This document shows, one piece after another, positions 53,097 to 62,034 of a stretch of DNA of 62,034 nt. The stretch's first letter is position 1. Each line of letters opens with the position of its first letter. The DNA lies in contig NZ_FQZY01000024.1 in the NCBI RefSeq assembly GCF_900142165.1, positions 1 through 62,034 of the forward strand. The letters run 5' to 3'. The DNA comes from Hespellia stercorisuis DSM 15480 (GTDB taxonomy: Bacteria > Bacillota > Clostridia > Lachnospirales > Lachnospiraceae). A program made the position numbers and the translations under genes. Below the pieces are notes generated by a model that was not told the DNA's origin, did not search any database, and saw nothing but the letters and a program-made list of their open reading frames with translations.

Positions 53097-54635
53097 ATGG
53101 CAAAAAAACCAACCGTATTAATGATACTTGATGGCTATGGTCTGAATCCAGAAACAAAGGGTAATGCTGTAGCTGAGGCAAACACACCGGTCATGGACAA
53201 ACTGATGGCAGAGTGCCCGTTTGTACAGGGACAGGCAAGCGGACTTGCAGTCGGACTTCCAGAAGGACAGATGGGAAATTCTGAGGTAGGGCATCTCAAC
53301 ATGGGTGCCGGTCGTATTGTTTATCAGGACCTGACCAAGATTACAAAATCAATTCAGGATGGAGATTTCTTTGAGAATGAGGCATTGTTGGCAGCATGTA
53401 AAAATGTGAAGGAGAACGATTCTGCGCTGCATATGTTCGGTCTTGTTTCCGACGGTGGTGTGCACAGCCATATAGAGCACATTTACGGACTGTTGGAGCT
53501 TGCAAAACGTCAGGACATCAAAAAAGTATATCTACACTGCTTCCTGGACGGTCGTGACACACCACCGTCATCAGGTAAGGGATATGTTGAGCAGCTGACA
53601 GCAAAGATGAAAGAAATCGGCGTAGGCGAAGTTGCAAGCGTGATGGGGCGTTACTATGCAATGGACAGAGATAACCGCTGGGATCGTGTAGAATTAGCTT
53701 ACAAGGCGATTGTCAAGGGGGAAGGCGAGAAGGCTGCAGATGGCCCGAGCGGCATCCAGGCATCTTACGATCAGGGCAAAACTGATGAGTTTGTTCTTCC
53801 GACCGTAATCGAAAAAGACGGTGCTCCGGTTGCAACAATTAAAGAGAATGATTCCGTGATTTTCTTTAACTTCAGACCTGACCGTGCAAGAGAAATCACC
53901 AGAACATTCTGTGATGATTCTTTTGAAGGATTTGACAGAGGCGACAGAGTAAAAACTACATTTGTCTGCTTTACAGATTATGATGTGACGATCCAGAATA
54001 AACAGGTTGCATTCTACAAGACAGAGATCAAGAACACATTTGGGGAATTTCTTGCAAACAACAATCTGACGCAGGCAAGAATCGCAGAGACAGAGAAATA
54101 TGCACATGTTACCTTTTTCTTCAACGGCGGAGTGGAAGAGCCGAACAAAGGAGAGGACCGTATTCTTGTAAAATCACCGAAGGTTGCGACCTATGACCTG
54201 CAGCCGGAGATGAGTGCATACGAAGTGGATGACAAGCTGGTAGAGGCGATCAAATCCGACAAATACGATGTGATCATCATCAACTTTGCTAATCCAGATA
54301 TGGTTGGACATACCGGAATTGAGACGGCTGCTATCGCTGCAGTGGAAGCGGTCGACAAGTGTGTGGAGAAGGCTGTAAACGCAATCAAAGAGGTGGACGG
54401 CCAGATGTTCATCTGTGCAGATCACGGCAATGCTGAGCAGCTGATCGACCCGGAGACAGGTGCTCCGTTTACCGCACATACCACAAATCCGGTTCCGTTT
54501 ATTCTGGTGAATGCAGATCCATCCTGCAAACTGCGTGAGGGTGGCTGCCTTGCAGATATCGCACCGACACTGATCGAGATGATGGGTATGGAACAGCCGG
54601 AAGAGATGACAGGTAAATCTTTAATCATCAAATAA
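53097..54635 (+). CDS. gpmI: 2,3-bisphosphoglycerate-independent phosphoglycerate mutase
   Basis: A 512-residue manganese-dependent mutase of the alkaline-phosphatase superfamily. It starts with PTVLMILDGYGLNP. The phosphoserine Ser is in GQMGNSEVGHLNMGAGR (near residue 63). The metal ligands are in FLDGRDTPP, NFANPDMVGHTG and CADHGNAEQ. Length is typical. It is the last gene of the gap-pgk-tpiA-gpmI cluster; enolase is not in the window. A convergent terminator follows. Confidence 0.97.
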   Translation: MAKKPTVLMILDGYGLNPETKGNAVAEANTPVMDKLMAECPFVQGQASGLAVGLPEGQMGNSEVGHLNMGAGRIVYQDLTKITKSIQDGDFFENEALLAACKNVKENDSALHMFGLVSDGGVHSHIEHIYGLLELAKRQDIKKVYLHCFLDGRDTPPSSGKGYVEQLTAKMKEIGVGEVASVMGRYYAMDRDNRWDRVELAYKAIVKGEGEKAADGPSGIQASYDQGKTDEFVLPTVIEKDGAPVATIKENDSVIFFNFRPDRAREITRTFCDDSFEGFDRGDRVKTTFVCFTDYDVTIQNKQVAFYKTEIKNTFGEFLANNNLTQARIAETEKYAHVTFFFNGGVEEPNKGEDRILVKSPKVATYDLQPEMSAYEVDDKLVEAIKSDKYDVIIINFANPDMVGHTGIETAAIAAVEAVDKCVEKAVNAIKEVDGQMFICADHGNAEQLIDPETGAPFTAHTTNPVPFILVNADPSCKLREGGCLADIAPTLIEMMGMEQPEEMTGKSLIIK

Positions 54636-54665
54636 GATAAATTCCAGGTTTATCTTTTATGAACT

Positions 54666-54714
54666 AAATAAGAGTGAAGCAGCTGTTTCCAGTCGCTTCA
54701 CTCTTATTTTTATG
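54666..54714. terminator. Bidirectional terminator between gpmI and the dehydratase gene
   Basis: A perfect 15-bp stem (54666-54680 with 54695-54709) has a 14-base loop and is followed by TTTTT on plus. The minus-strand reading is followed by a TAGTTC tail, weaker. It separates convergent genes. Confidence 0.85.
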
Positions 54715-57700
54715 CCTGTTCTTCTAAATGTTTATTCGCAGTGGACAGCATCAGTTTGATACGGTTCAGCTGGTTTACTTCACTGGCACCCGGATCAAAA
54801 TCGATTGCAACGATATTGGATTCCGGATGACGTCTTCTTAATTCTTTGATGACCCCCTTGCCCACAACATGGTTTGGCAGGCAGGCAAAAGGCTGGGTGC
54901 AGACGATGTTCGGCGCACCGGTATGGATCAGCTCCAACATCTCACCGGTCAAAAACCATCCTTCACCGGTCTGATTTCCAAGCGAAACAATGTCGGAGGC
55001 CATATCTGCAAGATTTTCAATGCGGGCCGGCGGATCAAAATGTCTGCTCGCCGCGAAGGCCTGGGTTGCCGGCTTACGCAGCCACTCGAGGGCTTTGATG
55101 CCGAGATTGCCGATGACAGCTGATGATCGCTTCATTCCGAGATGAGAGGCTTTAAAATTCTGGTTGTAGAAGCAGTACTGTAAAAAGTCCAGTAAGTCCG
55201 GAACCACGGCCTCAGCGCCTTCCTGCTCCAGCAGTTCGGCCAGATGATTGTTCGCCGCAGGGAGGAATTTGACAAGGATTTCGCCTACGATTCCAACACG
55301 TGGCTTCTTGATATCCAGCGTTTCCAGATTATCAAATTCTTCAATAATCTGTCTGCACATCTTGTTAAATGTACGCCTGGACGGATATCCGTCGGTGAGG
55401 AACACGATACATTTCTTTTTCCATTTTTCATGCAGCGCATTGGTGGATCCCGGAACAGCTTCGTACGGGCGCATGCGATACACACATTTCATGAAAATAT
55501 CTCCAAACACGGCACCATAGACGCCGCGTACCGCGAGCATTGGCGTGAGCTTGAATCCCGGATTCTCTTCCAGACCACTCAGGTTGAGGGAGATTACAGG
55601 AATGTGTTCGTACCCGGCTTTTTTCAAGGCGCGGCGAATGAATCCAATATAGTTGGAAGCACGGCATCCACCGCCGGTCTGGCTCATGATGACCGCAGTT
55701 TTGTTCAGATCATACTTACCTGACAGGAGTGCGTCCATAATCTGTCCGACTACCATAAGAGATGGGTAGCAGGCATCATTGTTTACATATTTTAGGCCTA
55801 CGTCCACCGCAGACTTGTTGTCATTTGGCAGCACCTCGAGATGATATCCGCTGGCGTTGAAGGCCGGCTCAATGAGTTCGAAATGAATCGGTGACATCTG
55901 CGGGCAGAGAATCGTGTAAGTCTCACGCATCTCCTTGGTAAATACAACCTTCTCGATGCTGGATGGGTGAATCACGCGCTCAGTTTTGCGGTCTTCACGG
56001 ACACGGATCGCCGCGAGAAGAGAACGGACACGGATTCTGGCTGCTCCCAGGTTGTTGACCTCATCAATCTTGAGTGAGGTGTATATCTTATCAGAATTTG
56101 TGAGGATATCGGCCACACTGTCGGTTGTGACAGCGTCCAGGCCACATCCAAAGGAGTTTAACTGAATCAGATCCAGATTGTCCTTGGTCTTCACGTAATT
56201 CGCCGCGGCGTACAGCCGGGAATGGTACATCCACTGGTCCATGACAATCAGCGGCCGTTCCACCGGATGGAGATGTGAGACAGAATCCTCGGTCAGCACA
56301 GCGATGTTGTAGGAGTTAATCAGTTCCGGGATACCATGGTGCACTTCCGGATCGATGTGGTACGGACGGCCGGCGAGAACAATCCCGCGGTTTCCGGTTT
56401 CATCAAGAAAACGGATAGCCTCCTCACCTTTTGTGCGGATATCCTGACGGCAGGCTGCAAGTTCAGTCCAGGCAGTATTCACCGCCGATTTGATCTCGGA
56501 AGCCGGGATCTGGAACTTGGCGGACAGCTCCTGGATCAGACGGACAGACAACGTTTCTTCATCCTTAAAGGATAAAAACGGATTCATAAAATCAACGTTG
56601 CCGTCCACGATCGCATCCATATTATTCTTGATGTTTTCCGGGTAGGATGTCACAATCGGGCAGTTATAATGGTTGTTGGCATCCTCAAATTCCTGACGCT
56701 CATAAGGAATACAGGGATAAAAGATAAAGTTGATACCTTGCTTGATCAGCCATTCCACATGTCCGTGGGCAAGCTTGGCCGGATAGCATTCCGACTCGCT
56801 GGGAATGGACTCGATTCCCATCTCATAGATTTTTCTTGTTGAGGCAGGGGAGAGCACTACTTTGTAGCCGAGTTGGTTGAAAAATGTGAACCAGAACGGA
56901 TAGTTCTCATACATATTCAGCACGCGTGGGATTCCAACGGTGCCGCGGTAAGCATCTTCATCACGGAGAGGTTCATAATCAAAATAACGATGCAGCTTAT
57001 ATTCAAACAGGTTCGGCAGTTTGTTTGTCGCTTTCTCTTTGCCGAGGCCACGCTCACAGCGGTTTCCGGAAACGTAGCGGCGGCCATCGCTGAATTTATT
57101 GACAGTCAGGCGGCAGGTGTTTGTGCAGCCTTTACATTTGGACATGGATGTAGAGTAGGTAAAGGCCTCAATATCCTCGATGGAGAGCATCGTTGTGCCC
57201 TCACAGTCGACGTAGCGCTCGCGGGCGATCAGTGCGGCACCGAAGGCACCCATGATTCCGGCGATATCCGGGCGGATAGCCTGACAGCCTGCAATGGTCT
57301 CAAAGCTGCGGAGGACCGCGTTGTTGTAGAAAGTACCACCCTGAACGACGATGTGCTCGCCGAGCTCAGAGGCATCAGATACCTTGATCACTTTGAACAG
57401 CGCATTTTTGATGACAGAGTAAGCGAGACCGGCAGAGATATCGGCAACCTCCGCGCCCTCTTTCTGCGCCTGCTTTACCTTGGAATTCATGAATACCGTA
57501 CACCGTGTGCCGAGATCAATTGGATTCTTTGCGTACAAAGCTTCGTGCGCAAAATCCTCCACGCTGTAATTCAAAGATTTGGCAAAGGTTTCAATAAAGG
57601 AACCACACCCGGAAGAGCAGGCTTCGTTAAGCTGAACGCTGTCCACGGTCTGGTTTTTGATTTTGATGCATTTCATGTCCTGTCCGCCGATGTCGAGGAT

Positions 57701-58957
57701 GCAGTCTACATCCGGTTCAAAGAAAGAGGCGGCATAGTAGTGTGACACGGTCTCAACCTCTCCCTCGTCAAGCAGGAGTGCAGCCTTAATCAGAGCCTCC
57801 CCGTAACCGGTTGAGCAGGAGTGCACGATTTCAACGTCCTCCGGGAGCTGGCTGTAGATGTCCTTGATTGCAGTGATTGTTGTCCCCAGCGGATCTCCGT
57901 CATTGCTGTGATAGAAAGAATAGAGCAGGGTTCCGTCCTCGCCGACCAGAGCTGCTTTTGTTGTCGTGGAACCGGCGTCAATTCCGAGAAAGGCTTTGCC
58001 CTTATACGTGGAAAGATCCTTTACCGGAACCTGATGCTTGTCGTGGCGCTCCTTGAACTCCCGGAAGTCTGCCTCGGTGGCAAACAACGGATCCATACGC
58101 TCTACCTCGAACTCCATCTTGATTTTCCCGGCCAGACGGTTCTGCATATCCTGAATCGGAACATTCAGATCCTTTTTTGAGTTTAAGGCAGATCCGATTG
58201 CTGCAAAAAGATGAGAGTGATAAGGAGCGATAATATGCTCGTCATCCAATTTTAATGTGCGGATAAAAGATTCCCGCAGCTCTGATAAAAAGTGAAGTGG
58301 TCCGCCGAGGAACGCAACGTGTCCTCGGATTGGCTTACCACAGGCAAGTCCGCTGATTGTCTGGTTCACAACCGCCTGGAAAATGGATGCCGCCAGATCT
58401 TCGCGGGTCGCCCCCTCGTTGATCAGCGGTTGAATATCAGATTTGGCAAATACACCACATCTTGCAGCGATGGAGTAGAGTGCCTTATAATTTTTCGCGT
58501 AGTCATTCAGACCGGAAGCATCCGTCTGGAGAAGCGAAGCCATCTGGTCGATAAAAGAGCCTGTTCCGCCGGCACAGACACCGTTCATCCGCTGCTCCAC
58601 ATTTCCACCTTCAAAATAGATGATCTTGGCATCCTCGCCGCCGAGTTCAATCGCAACATCCGTCTGCGGTGCATAATCCTGCAGTGCGGTGGAAACCGCG
58701 ATGACCTCCTGCACGAAAGGAACCTCAAGATGCTTGGCGAGTGTGAGACCGCCGGATCCGGTGATCATCGGGGACACACGGATTGGACCGAGCTTATAGA
58801 TTGCCCGGCCGAGCAGGTCAGATAACGTTTCCTGAATGTTGGCGAAATGCCGCTCATAATCTGAAAAAAGAATTTCATTCTCGTTATTTAAAATCGCAAT
58901 CTTCACTGTGGTGGAGCCAATATCAATTCCCAGTGTATGTAATTCGTTTAAACTCAT
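54710..58957 (-). CDS. Fused 2-hydroxyacyl-CoA dehydratase activase/dehydratase-like protein
   Basis: A 1415-residue fusion. Two ASKHA activase domains (BadF/HgdC type) lie at about 8-260 and 320-575. Each has its own Gly-rich ATP loop ([16 protein letters not shown]) and cysteines ([10 protein letters not shown] with [16 protein letters not shown] with GTRCTVF). A Cys cluster KCKGCTNTC follows near 604, then a DUF2229 region (about 670-900) and a dehydratase D-component-like half (about 1000-1400). In HgdC-type activases an iron-sulfur cluster and ATP drive one-electron reduction of a dehydratase. Fusions of this kind are common in Clostridia, but their substrate is unknown. It lies beside glycolysis genes, transcribed the other way. 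Start follows AAGGAGATATCT. Confidence 0.88.
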   Translation of the reverse strand: MSLNELHTLGIDIGSTTVKIAILNNENEILFSDYERHFANIQETLSDLLGRAIYKLGPIRVSPMITGSGGLTLAKHLEVPFVQEVIAVSTALQDYAPQTDVAIELGGEDAKIIYFEGGNVEQRMNGVCAGGTGSFIDQMASLLQTDASGLNDYAKNYKALYSIAARCGVFAKSDIQPLINEGATREDLAASIFQAVVNQTISGLACGKPIRGHVAFLGGPLHFLSELRESFIRTLKLDDEHIIAPYHSHLFAAIGSALNSKKDLNVPIQDMQNRLAGKIKMEFEVERMDPLFATEADFREFKERHDKHQVPVKDLSTYKGKAFLGIDAGSTTTKAALVGEDGTLLYSFYHSNDGDPLGTTITAIKDIYSQLPEDVEIVHSCSTGYGEALIKAALLLDEGEVETVSHYYAASFFEPDVDCILDIGGQDMKCIKIKNQTVDSVQLNEACSSGCGSFIETFAKSLNYSVEDFAHEALYAKNPIDLGTRCTVFMNSKVKQAQKEGAEVADISAGLAYSVIKNALFKVIKVSDASELGEHIVVQGGTFYNNAVLRSFETIAGCQAIRPDIAGIMGAFGAALIARERYVDCEGTTMLSIEDIEAFTYSTSMSKCKGCTNTCRLTVNKFSDGRRYVSGNRCERGLGKEKATNKLPNLFEYKLHRYFDYEPLRDEDAYRGTVGIPRVLNMYENYPFWFTFFNQLGYKVVLSPASTRKIYEMGIESIPSESECYPAKLAHGHVEWLIKQGINFIFYPCIPYERQEFEDANNHYNCPIVTSYPENIKNNMDAIVDGNVDFMNPFLSFKDEETLSVRLIQELSAKFQIPASEIKSAVNTAWTELAACRQDIRTKGEEAIRFLDETGNRGIVLAGRPYHIDPEVHHGIPELINSYNIAVLTEDSVSHLHPVERPLIVMDQWMYHSRLYAAANYVKTKDNLDLIQLNSFGCGLDAVTTDSVADILTNSDKIYTSLKIDEVNNLGAARIRVRSLLAAIRVREDRKTERVIHPSSIEKVVFTKEMRETYTILCPQMSPIHFELIEPAFNASGYHLEVLPNDNKSAVDVGLKYVNNDACYPSLMVVGQIMDALLSGKYDLNKTAVIMSQTGGGCRASNYIGFIRRALKKAGYEHIPVISLNLSGLEENPGFKLTPMLAVRGVYGAVFGDIFMKCVYRMRPYEAVPGSTNALHEKWKKKCIVFLTDGYPSRRTFNKMCRQIIEEFDNLETLDIKKPRVGIVGEILVKFLPAANNHLAELLEQEGAEAVVPDLLDFLQYCFYNQNFKASHLGMKRSSAVIGNLGIKALEWLRKPATQAFAASRHFDPPARIENLADMASDIVSLGNQTGEGWFLTGEMLELIHTGAPNIVCTQPFACLPNHVVGKGVIKELRRRHPESNIVAIDFDPGASEVNQLNRIKLMLSTANKHLEEQA

Positions 58958-59085
58958 AGATATCTCCTTAATAAAATAAAGCCTGTTATGCCTTCATGAG
59001 GCCTCGGGCTTATAATCTGGTTGTGTTATATATATTTATAAACGGAGTGATTTCTTATTATAAAGAAAACTCGACACTGCATTAC

Positions 59086-59114
59086 ATTATACGACAAGAA
59101 TGAAAAAAAGACAA
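59086..59114 (-). promoter_or_regulatory. Promoter of the dehydratase/activase gene
   Basis: On the minus strand TTGTCT (59109-59114), a 17-base spacer and TATAAT (59086-59091). The leader is about 120 bases and contains a small hairpin (about 58979-59012, AAGCC/GGCTT outer pairing) followed by TTATTTTATT that could attenuate. Confidence 0.7.
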
Positions 59115-59188
59115 TAATCAAAAATGGTTAGATTTTTGTTAGATTCTTGTATGTTTTTGTGAAAATATAGTAAAGTATTTCGATTGAA

Positions 59189-59217
59189 TTGACAAACCCA
59201 ATCGGTGACGTTACAAT
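59189..59217 (+). promoter_or_regulatory. Promoter of the rhomboid-like gene
   Basis: TTGACA (59189-59194), a 17-base spacer and TACAAT (59212-59217). It shows that the open frame starting at 59189 is not the real start of the protein. Confidence 0.8.
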
Positions 59218-59269
59218 GGTTGCATGTGTGGTGCAGATTATCACAGAACAAAATTTAAGGAGAAAATGT

Positions 59270-60118
59270 GTGAACTGGATTAGCAAGTTGGAAAAAAAGT
59301 TTGGAAGATATGCCATTCCGAATCTGATGTGGTATGTCATAATTTTATACGGGGTTGGTTTTGTGATCAATCTTGTCATGCCGGGTTTTTATATCCGCTA
59401 TCTCTGTCTGAATGCGCAGGCGATTCTGCACGGGCAGATCTGGAGAATCGTAACGTTTCTGATTCAGCCACCGAGTGGAAGTATTATATTTATTGTATTC
59501 GTTCTTTACCTGTATTATATGATTGGTACGAGTCTGGAGCGGGCCTGGGGAGCTTTCCGGTTTAATCTGTATTTCTTTACCGGTGTTATTTTTCATGTGC
59601 TGGCTGCATTGGCCATTTATCTGATTACAGGAGAGGTAATGCTTCTCGGAACAGAATATCTGAATCTTTCGCTTTATTTTGCATTTGCAGTGCTCTATCC
59701 GGATGTGGAATTTTTATTATTTATGATTCTTCCGGTCAAGGTAAAGTATCTTGCGTGGGCAAGTGCAGCGTTGTTTGGTTTCGAGATCCTGCAGGGATTT
59801 CTGCCGACGTATGGCGATAAAGCAGGTTCTGTCGCAGCATTTGTCTCCATTTTAAATTTTCTGCTCTTTTATTTCTCATCCCGCAATTTCAAGGCACATT
59901 CGCCGAAAGAAATTCATCGGAGGAATGAGTATAAAAGATCAATTAAGATGGCAAAACGTTCCAATGTAAATGCACCGAACGGTGCAAAGCATTGTTGTGC
60001 CGTATGTGGGAGGACCGAGCTGGACGATCCGTCATTGGAATTTCGTTTCTGCTCGAAGTGCAGCGGCAACTATGAGTATTGTCAGGATCATTTGTTTACA
60101 CACACACATGTGAAATAG
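59270..60118 (+). CDS. Rhomboid-like membrane protein with C-terminal zinc ribbon
   Basis: A 282-residue membrane protein with about six membrane segments, resembling rhomboids in HGQIWRIVTFLI and ERAWGAFRFNLYF (about 47-58 and 87-99). The rhomboid catalytic Ser motif GxSG is replaced by LGTEYLN, and no catalytic His is seen in the last segment, so it is probably a pseudoprotease or derlin-like protein. The C terminus has CxxC...CxxC (CAVCG, CSKCSGNYEYC), a zinc ribbon. Start is GTG at 59270 after AAGGAG. It is 34 bases before pyk, so the two may share the strong promoter. Confidence 0.8.
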   Translation: MNWISKLEKKFGRYAIPNLMWYVIILYGVGFVINLVMPGFYIRYLCLNAQAILHGQIWRIVTFLIQPPSGSIIFIVFVLYLYYMIGTSLERAWGAFRFNLYFFTGVIFHVLAALAIYLITGEVMLLGTEYLNLSLYFAFAVLYPDVEFLLFMILPVKVKYLAWASAALFGFEILQGFLPTYGDKAGSVAAFVSILNFLLFYFSSRNFKAHSPKEIHRRNEYKRSIKMAKRSNVNAPNGAKHCCAVCGRTELDDPSLEFRFCSKCSGNYEYCQDHLFTHTHVK

Positions 60119-60152
60119 ATTGGCTATATGGTATTATCAGAAGGAGAGATGA

Positions 60153-61595
60153 ATGAAAAAAACAAAGATTGTATGTACGATGGGACCTGGATGTGACGAT
60201 AAAGCAATCATGAAAAAACTGGTTGAAAGCGGAATGGATATTGCAAGATTTAATTTTTCGCACGGAACATATGAAGAGCAGAAGGGCAGAATGGATCAGT
60301 TAAAGGCAATCCGTGAAGAAGCGAAGAAACCAATCGCAATCCTGCTCGACACAAAAGGACCTGAGATCCGTACAGGAGTATTGAAGGATGGAAAGAAGAT
60401 TACTCTGACGGAGGGCAGCACATTTGCATTGACGACAACCGAGATGGAGGGAACTGAGGAAAAAGTTTCCATTACATATGACGGGCTTGTCAATGATGTA
60501 GAAGCCGGAAAACGTATTCTTATAGATGACGGACTGATTGAACTTGTTGTTGAGAGTAAGACAGAGACAGATATTGTCTGCAAGGTCAAGAATGGTGGAG
60601 AACTTGGAGAGCGTAAGGGAGTGAATGTGCCGAATGTTCCGGTCAGACTTCCGGCAATCACCGAGAAAGATAAAGAAGATATCAAGTTCGGTGCCGAGCA
60701 GGATGTCGATTTTATCGCAGCCTCTTTTGTTCGTAATGCAGAGTGTATTCTGGAAATCAAAGCGTTCCTGAGAGAGTGCAATGCACCGCTTATTCCGATT
60801 ATTGCGAAGATCGAGAATGCAGAAGGAATTGAGAACATTGATGAGATTATTCGTGCGGCTGATGGAATCATGGTTGCCCGTGGAGATCTGGGGGTAGAGA
60901 TTCCGCCAGAGGAGGTTCCGTACCTTCAGAAAATGATCATCAAAAAGTGTAATGATAACTTTAAACCGGTTATCACCGCGACACAGATGCTGGATTCCAT
61001 GATCCGCAACCCGCGTCCGACAAGAGCCGAGGTGGGTGACGTTGCGAACGCAGTATATGACGGAACGGATGCTGTGATGCTGTCCGGCGAGACTGCTTCC
61101 GGCAAGTATCCGACAGAGGCACTCCGCATGATGGTTCACATTGTAAAAGATACCGAATCACATCTTGACTATGATATGCTCCTTGAGCAGGCTGGCAGCC
61201 ACAAAACAAACAGCATCTCCAGCGCAATCGGATATTCATCCGTGGCGGCGGCAGATAACCTGAATGCAAAGTGTATTATCACACCTTCCGTGTCCGGAGC
61301 GACAGCGAGAGTTGTATCAAAATTTAAGCCGAGAGCTACGCTGATCGGTGTTTCCCCAAACGAGAGAACACTTCGCAGAATGCAGATATTCTGGGGTGTG
61401 ATTCCGTTGAAATCGATTGAATTTGATACGACTGAGGACATCTGCAGCGCAGCGGTGGAGCTGGTCAGCGTCAAGCAGTATGCCGAAATCGGAGATATTG
61501 TTGTACTGACAGCTGGTATCCCTTCTCCAAATGTAAAGAAGGCAAAACAGGGTGTTAGCAATATGATGAGAATTGCGGTTGTTGAAGAAGAATAA
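60153..61595 (+). CDS. pyk: Pyruvate kinase
   Basis: A 480-residue pyruvate kinase. It starts KKTKIVCTMGPGCDDKAIMKKL, in short the family start; substrate residues lie in ARFNFSHG, LLDTKGPEIRTG and the catalytic loop IIAKIENAEGIENIDEI. MVARGDLGVEIPPEEVP and TATQMLDSMIRNPRPTRAEVGDVANA, given here only by position (about 275-305), complete the site. The C-terminal domain is complete, but the extra PEP-utiliser-like domain of some Firmicutes enzymes is absent. The start follows AGAAGGAGAGATGA. Confidence 0.96.
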   Translation: MKKTKIVCTMGPGCDDKAIMKKLVESGMDIARFNFSHGTYEEQKGRMDQLKAIREEAKKPIAILLDTKGPEIRTGVLKDGKKITLTEGSTFALTTTEMEGTEEKVSITYDGLVNDVEAGKRILIDDGLIELVVESKTETDIVCKVKNGGELGERKGVNVPNVPVRLPAITEKDKEDIKFGAEQDVDFIAASFVRNAECILEIKAFLRECNAPLIPIIAKIENAEGIENIDEIIRAADGIMVARGDLGVEIPPEEVPYLQKMIIKKCNDNFKPVITATQMLDSMIRNPRPTRAEVGDVANAVYDGTDAVMLSGETASGKYPTEALRMMVHIVKDTESHLDYDMLLEQAGSHKTNSISSAIGYSSVAAADNLNAKCIITPSVSGATARVVSKFKPRATLIGVSPNERTLRRMQIFWGVIPLKSIEFDTTEDICSAAVELVSVKQYAEIGDIVVLTAGIPSPNVKKAKQGVSNMMRIAVVEEE

Positions 61596-61686
61596 TCCGA
61601 GTGGCATGCGGTGATGCGCAGAGCGCGCTGCCGTGGTTTTCCGAGTTGGGTTAAGAAAAAAACAATGGTATGCTATTAAAAAACAG

Positions 61687-61729
61687 GATCAGTGATATGG
61701 GATGAGAGTCACCTATCATTGATCTTTTG
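61687..61729. terminator. Terminator between pyk and the IS66 element
   Basis: An 11-position stem (61687-61697 with 61714-61724, one G-T pair) has a 16-base loop. TTTTG follows on plus and a T-run follows on minus. It can serve pyk and the transposase. Confidence 0.75.
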
Positions 61730-62034
61730 TAACTGTTCAGAACTCCATTAGTTAAAGATGATATCGGAATTCCCTAAAAGGGCTTCTCTGATTGCTGTAA
61801 AAGCATTTATTCCATGCTTATGAGCAGTCCCAATATAGCTCATGATTGTAAGATATTCCTGTGCGCCTTCCTCACTGCGAAAACATCCTGAGACCTTGGT
61901 TTTAACCTTAATCATGCGCAAATCACGTTCCGCAAGGTTATTATCAAACGGAACACAGAGATTCTTTATAAATAAGCAGACTGATGCCTTGTAATTCACA
62001 AGTCTGTCAATTAGATTTAGTACCTTGGTCTTTT
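61729..62034. mobile_element. IS66-type insertion sequence, right part cut by the window edge
   Basis: The transposase end identifies an IS66-type element. The sequence GTAACTGTTCAGAAC at 61729-61743, next to the terminator and 19 bases outside the transposase stop, could be its terminal inverted repeat. The other end lies beyond the window, so neither the repeat nor target duplication can be confirmed. Confidence 0.6.
61748..62034 (-). CDS. IS66 family transposase (C-terminal part)
   Basis: The last 95 or so residues of an IS66 transposase; the frame is open to the right edge, so the gene is partial here. FDNNLAERDLRMIKVKTKVS and GCFRSEEGAQEYLTIMSYI carry the DDE-type C-terminal signature with the conserved Glu, then the IS66 C-terminal tail. 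There is no stop or frameshift in this part. Whether the element is intact cannot be told. Confidence 0.9.
   Translation of the reverse strand, partial: KTKVLNLIDRLVNYKASVCLFIKNLCVPFDNNLAERDLRMIKVKTKVSGCFRSEEGAQEYLTIMSYIGTAHKHGINAFTAIREALLGNSDIIFN

Noticed and set aside
59189-59269. Upstream extension of the rhomboid-like frame
   Set aside because: It overlaps the -35 and -10 boxes of its own promoter; the GTG at 59270 has AAGGAG in front.

Overview
The window reads as a chromosomal segment of an anaerobic, Gram-positive Clostridia, most likely a Lachnospiraceae (Blautia/Dorea/Mediterraneibacter-like). This is inferred from strong AGGAGG-type ribosome binding sites, TTGACA/TATAAT promoters, a Bacillus/Clostridium-type LexA box (GAAC-N4-GTTC) before recA, a CBS-DRTGG-type inorganic pyrophosphatase, SpoIIM- and SpoVB-like membrane proteins, RNase Y, and a giant 2-hydroxyacyl-CoA dehydratase/activase fusion. 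No identity search was possible, so the genus is a guess.

Layout. 1-366: edge region with no confident gene. 367-3003: a Nudix hydrolase, an intracellular subtilisin-like protease and an alpha/beta hydrolase. 3093-12717: a classic translation/secretion block (ylxM-ffh-rpsP-khpA-rimM-trmD-rplS-lepB-rbgA-lepB-rnhB-yraN-pgeF-mscS). 12858-12930: tRNA-Thr(CGT). 13041-17677: a tight five-gene operon of a circularly permuted ATP-grasp protein, an alpha-E protein, a transglutaminase-like protein and two AstE/AspA-like proteins. The first AstE/AspA-like protein keeps its zinc and catalytic residues; the second has lost nearly all of them. 18199-21737: a hybrid sensor kinase, then a secreted or membrane-anchored SGNH esterase behind a possibly structured leader. 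21810-23364 (minus): an ABC ATPase/permease pair without a binding protein. 23583-36322: metabolic and housekeeping genes (queH, argH, asd, ppk1, galM, topB, a hexapeptide-repeat protein, mgsA, a sodium:solute symporter, and an S1-domain protein on the minus strand). 36489-38739: CBS-PPase and a flavin reductase-like protein.

39316-43952: recA-recX-rny, a second Nudix hydrolase and a SpoIIM-like protein. 43947-45263 (minus): a SpoVB-like flippase. 45491-49663: an Fe-S/thiolation block (Rrf2/IscR-like regulator, cysteine desulfurase, IscU, MnmA, HisJ-like phosphatase). 49802-54635: the lower-glycolysis cluster gap-pgk-tpiA-gpmI. 54710-58957 (minus): the 1415-residue dehydratase/activase fusion. 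59270-61595: a rhomboid-like membrane protein with a zinc ribbon, then pyruvate kinase. 61748-62034: the 3' part of an IS66-type transposase running off the right edge.

Most of the window is ordinary core genome. The points most worth a second look are the ATP-grasp operon with its active/degenerate deacylase pair, the leader RNA at 20528-20637, three separate short tandem repeats (12 or 15 bp unit) next to or inside genes, operator-like repeats at two promoters, and the rhomboid-like protein that lacks the protease active site.
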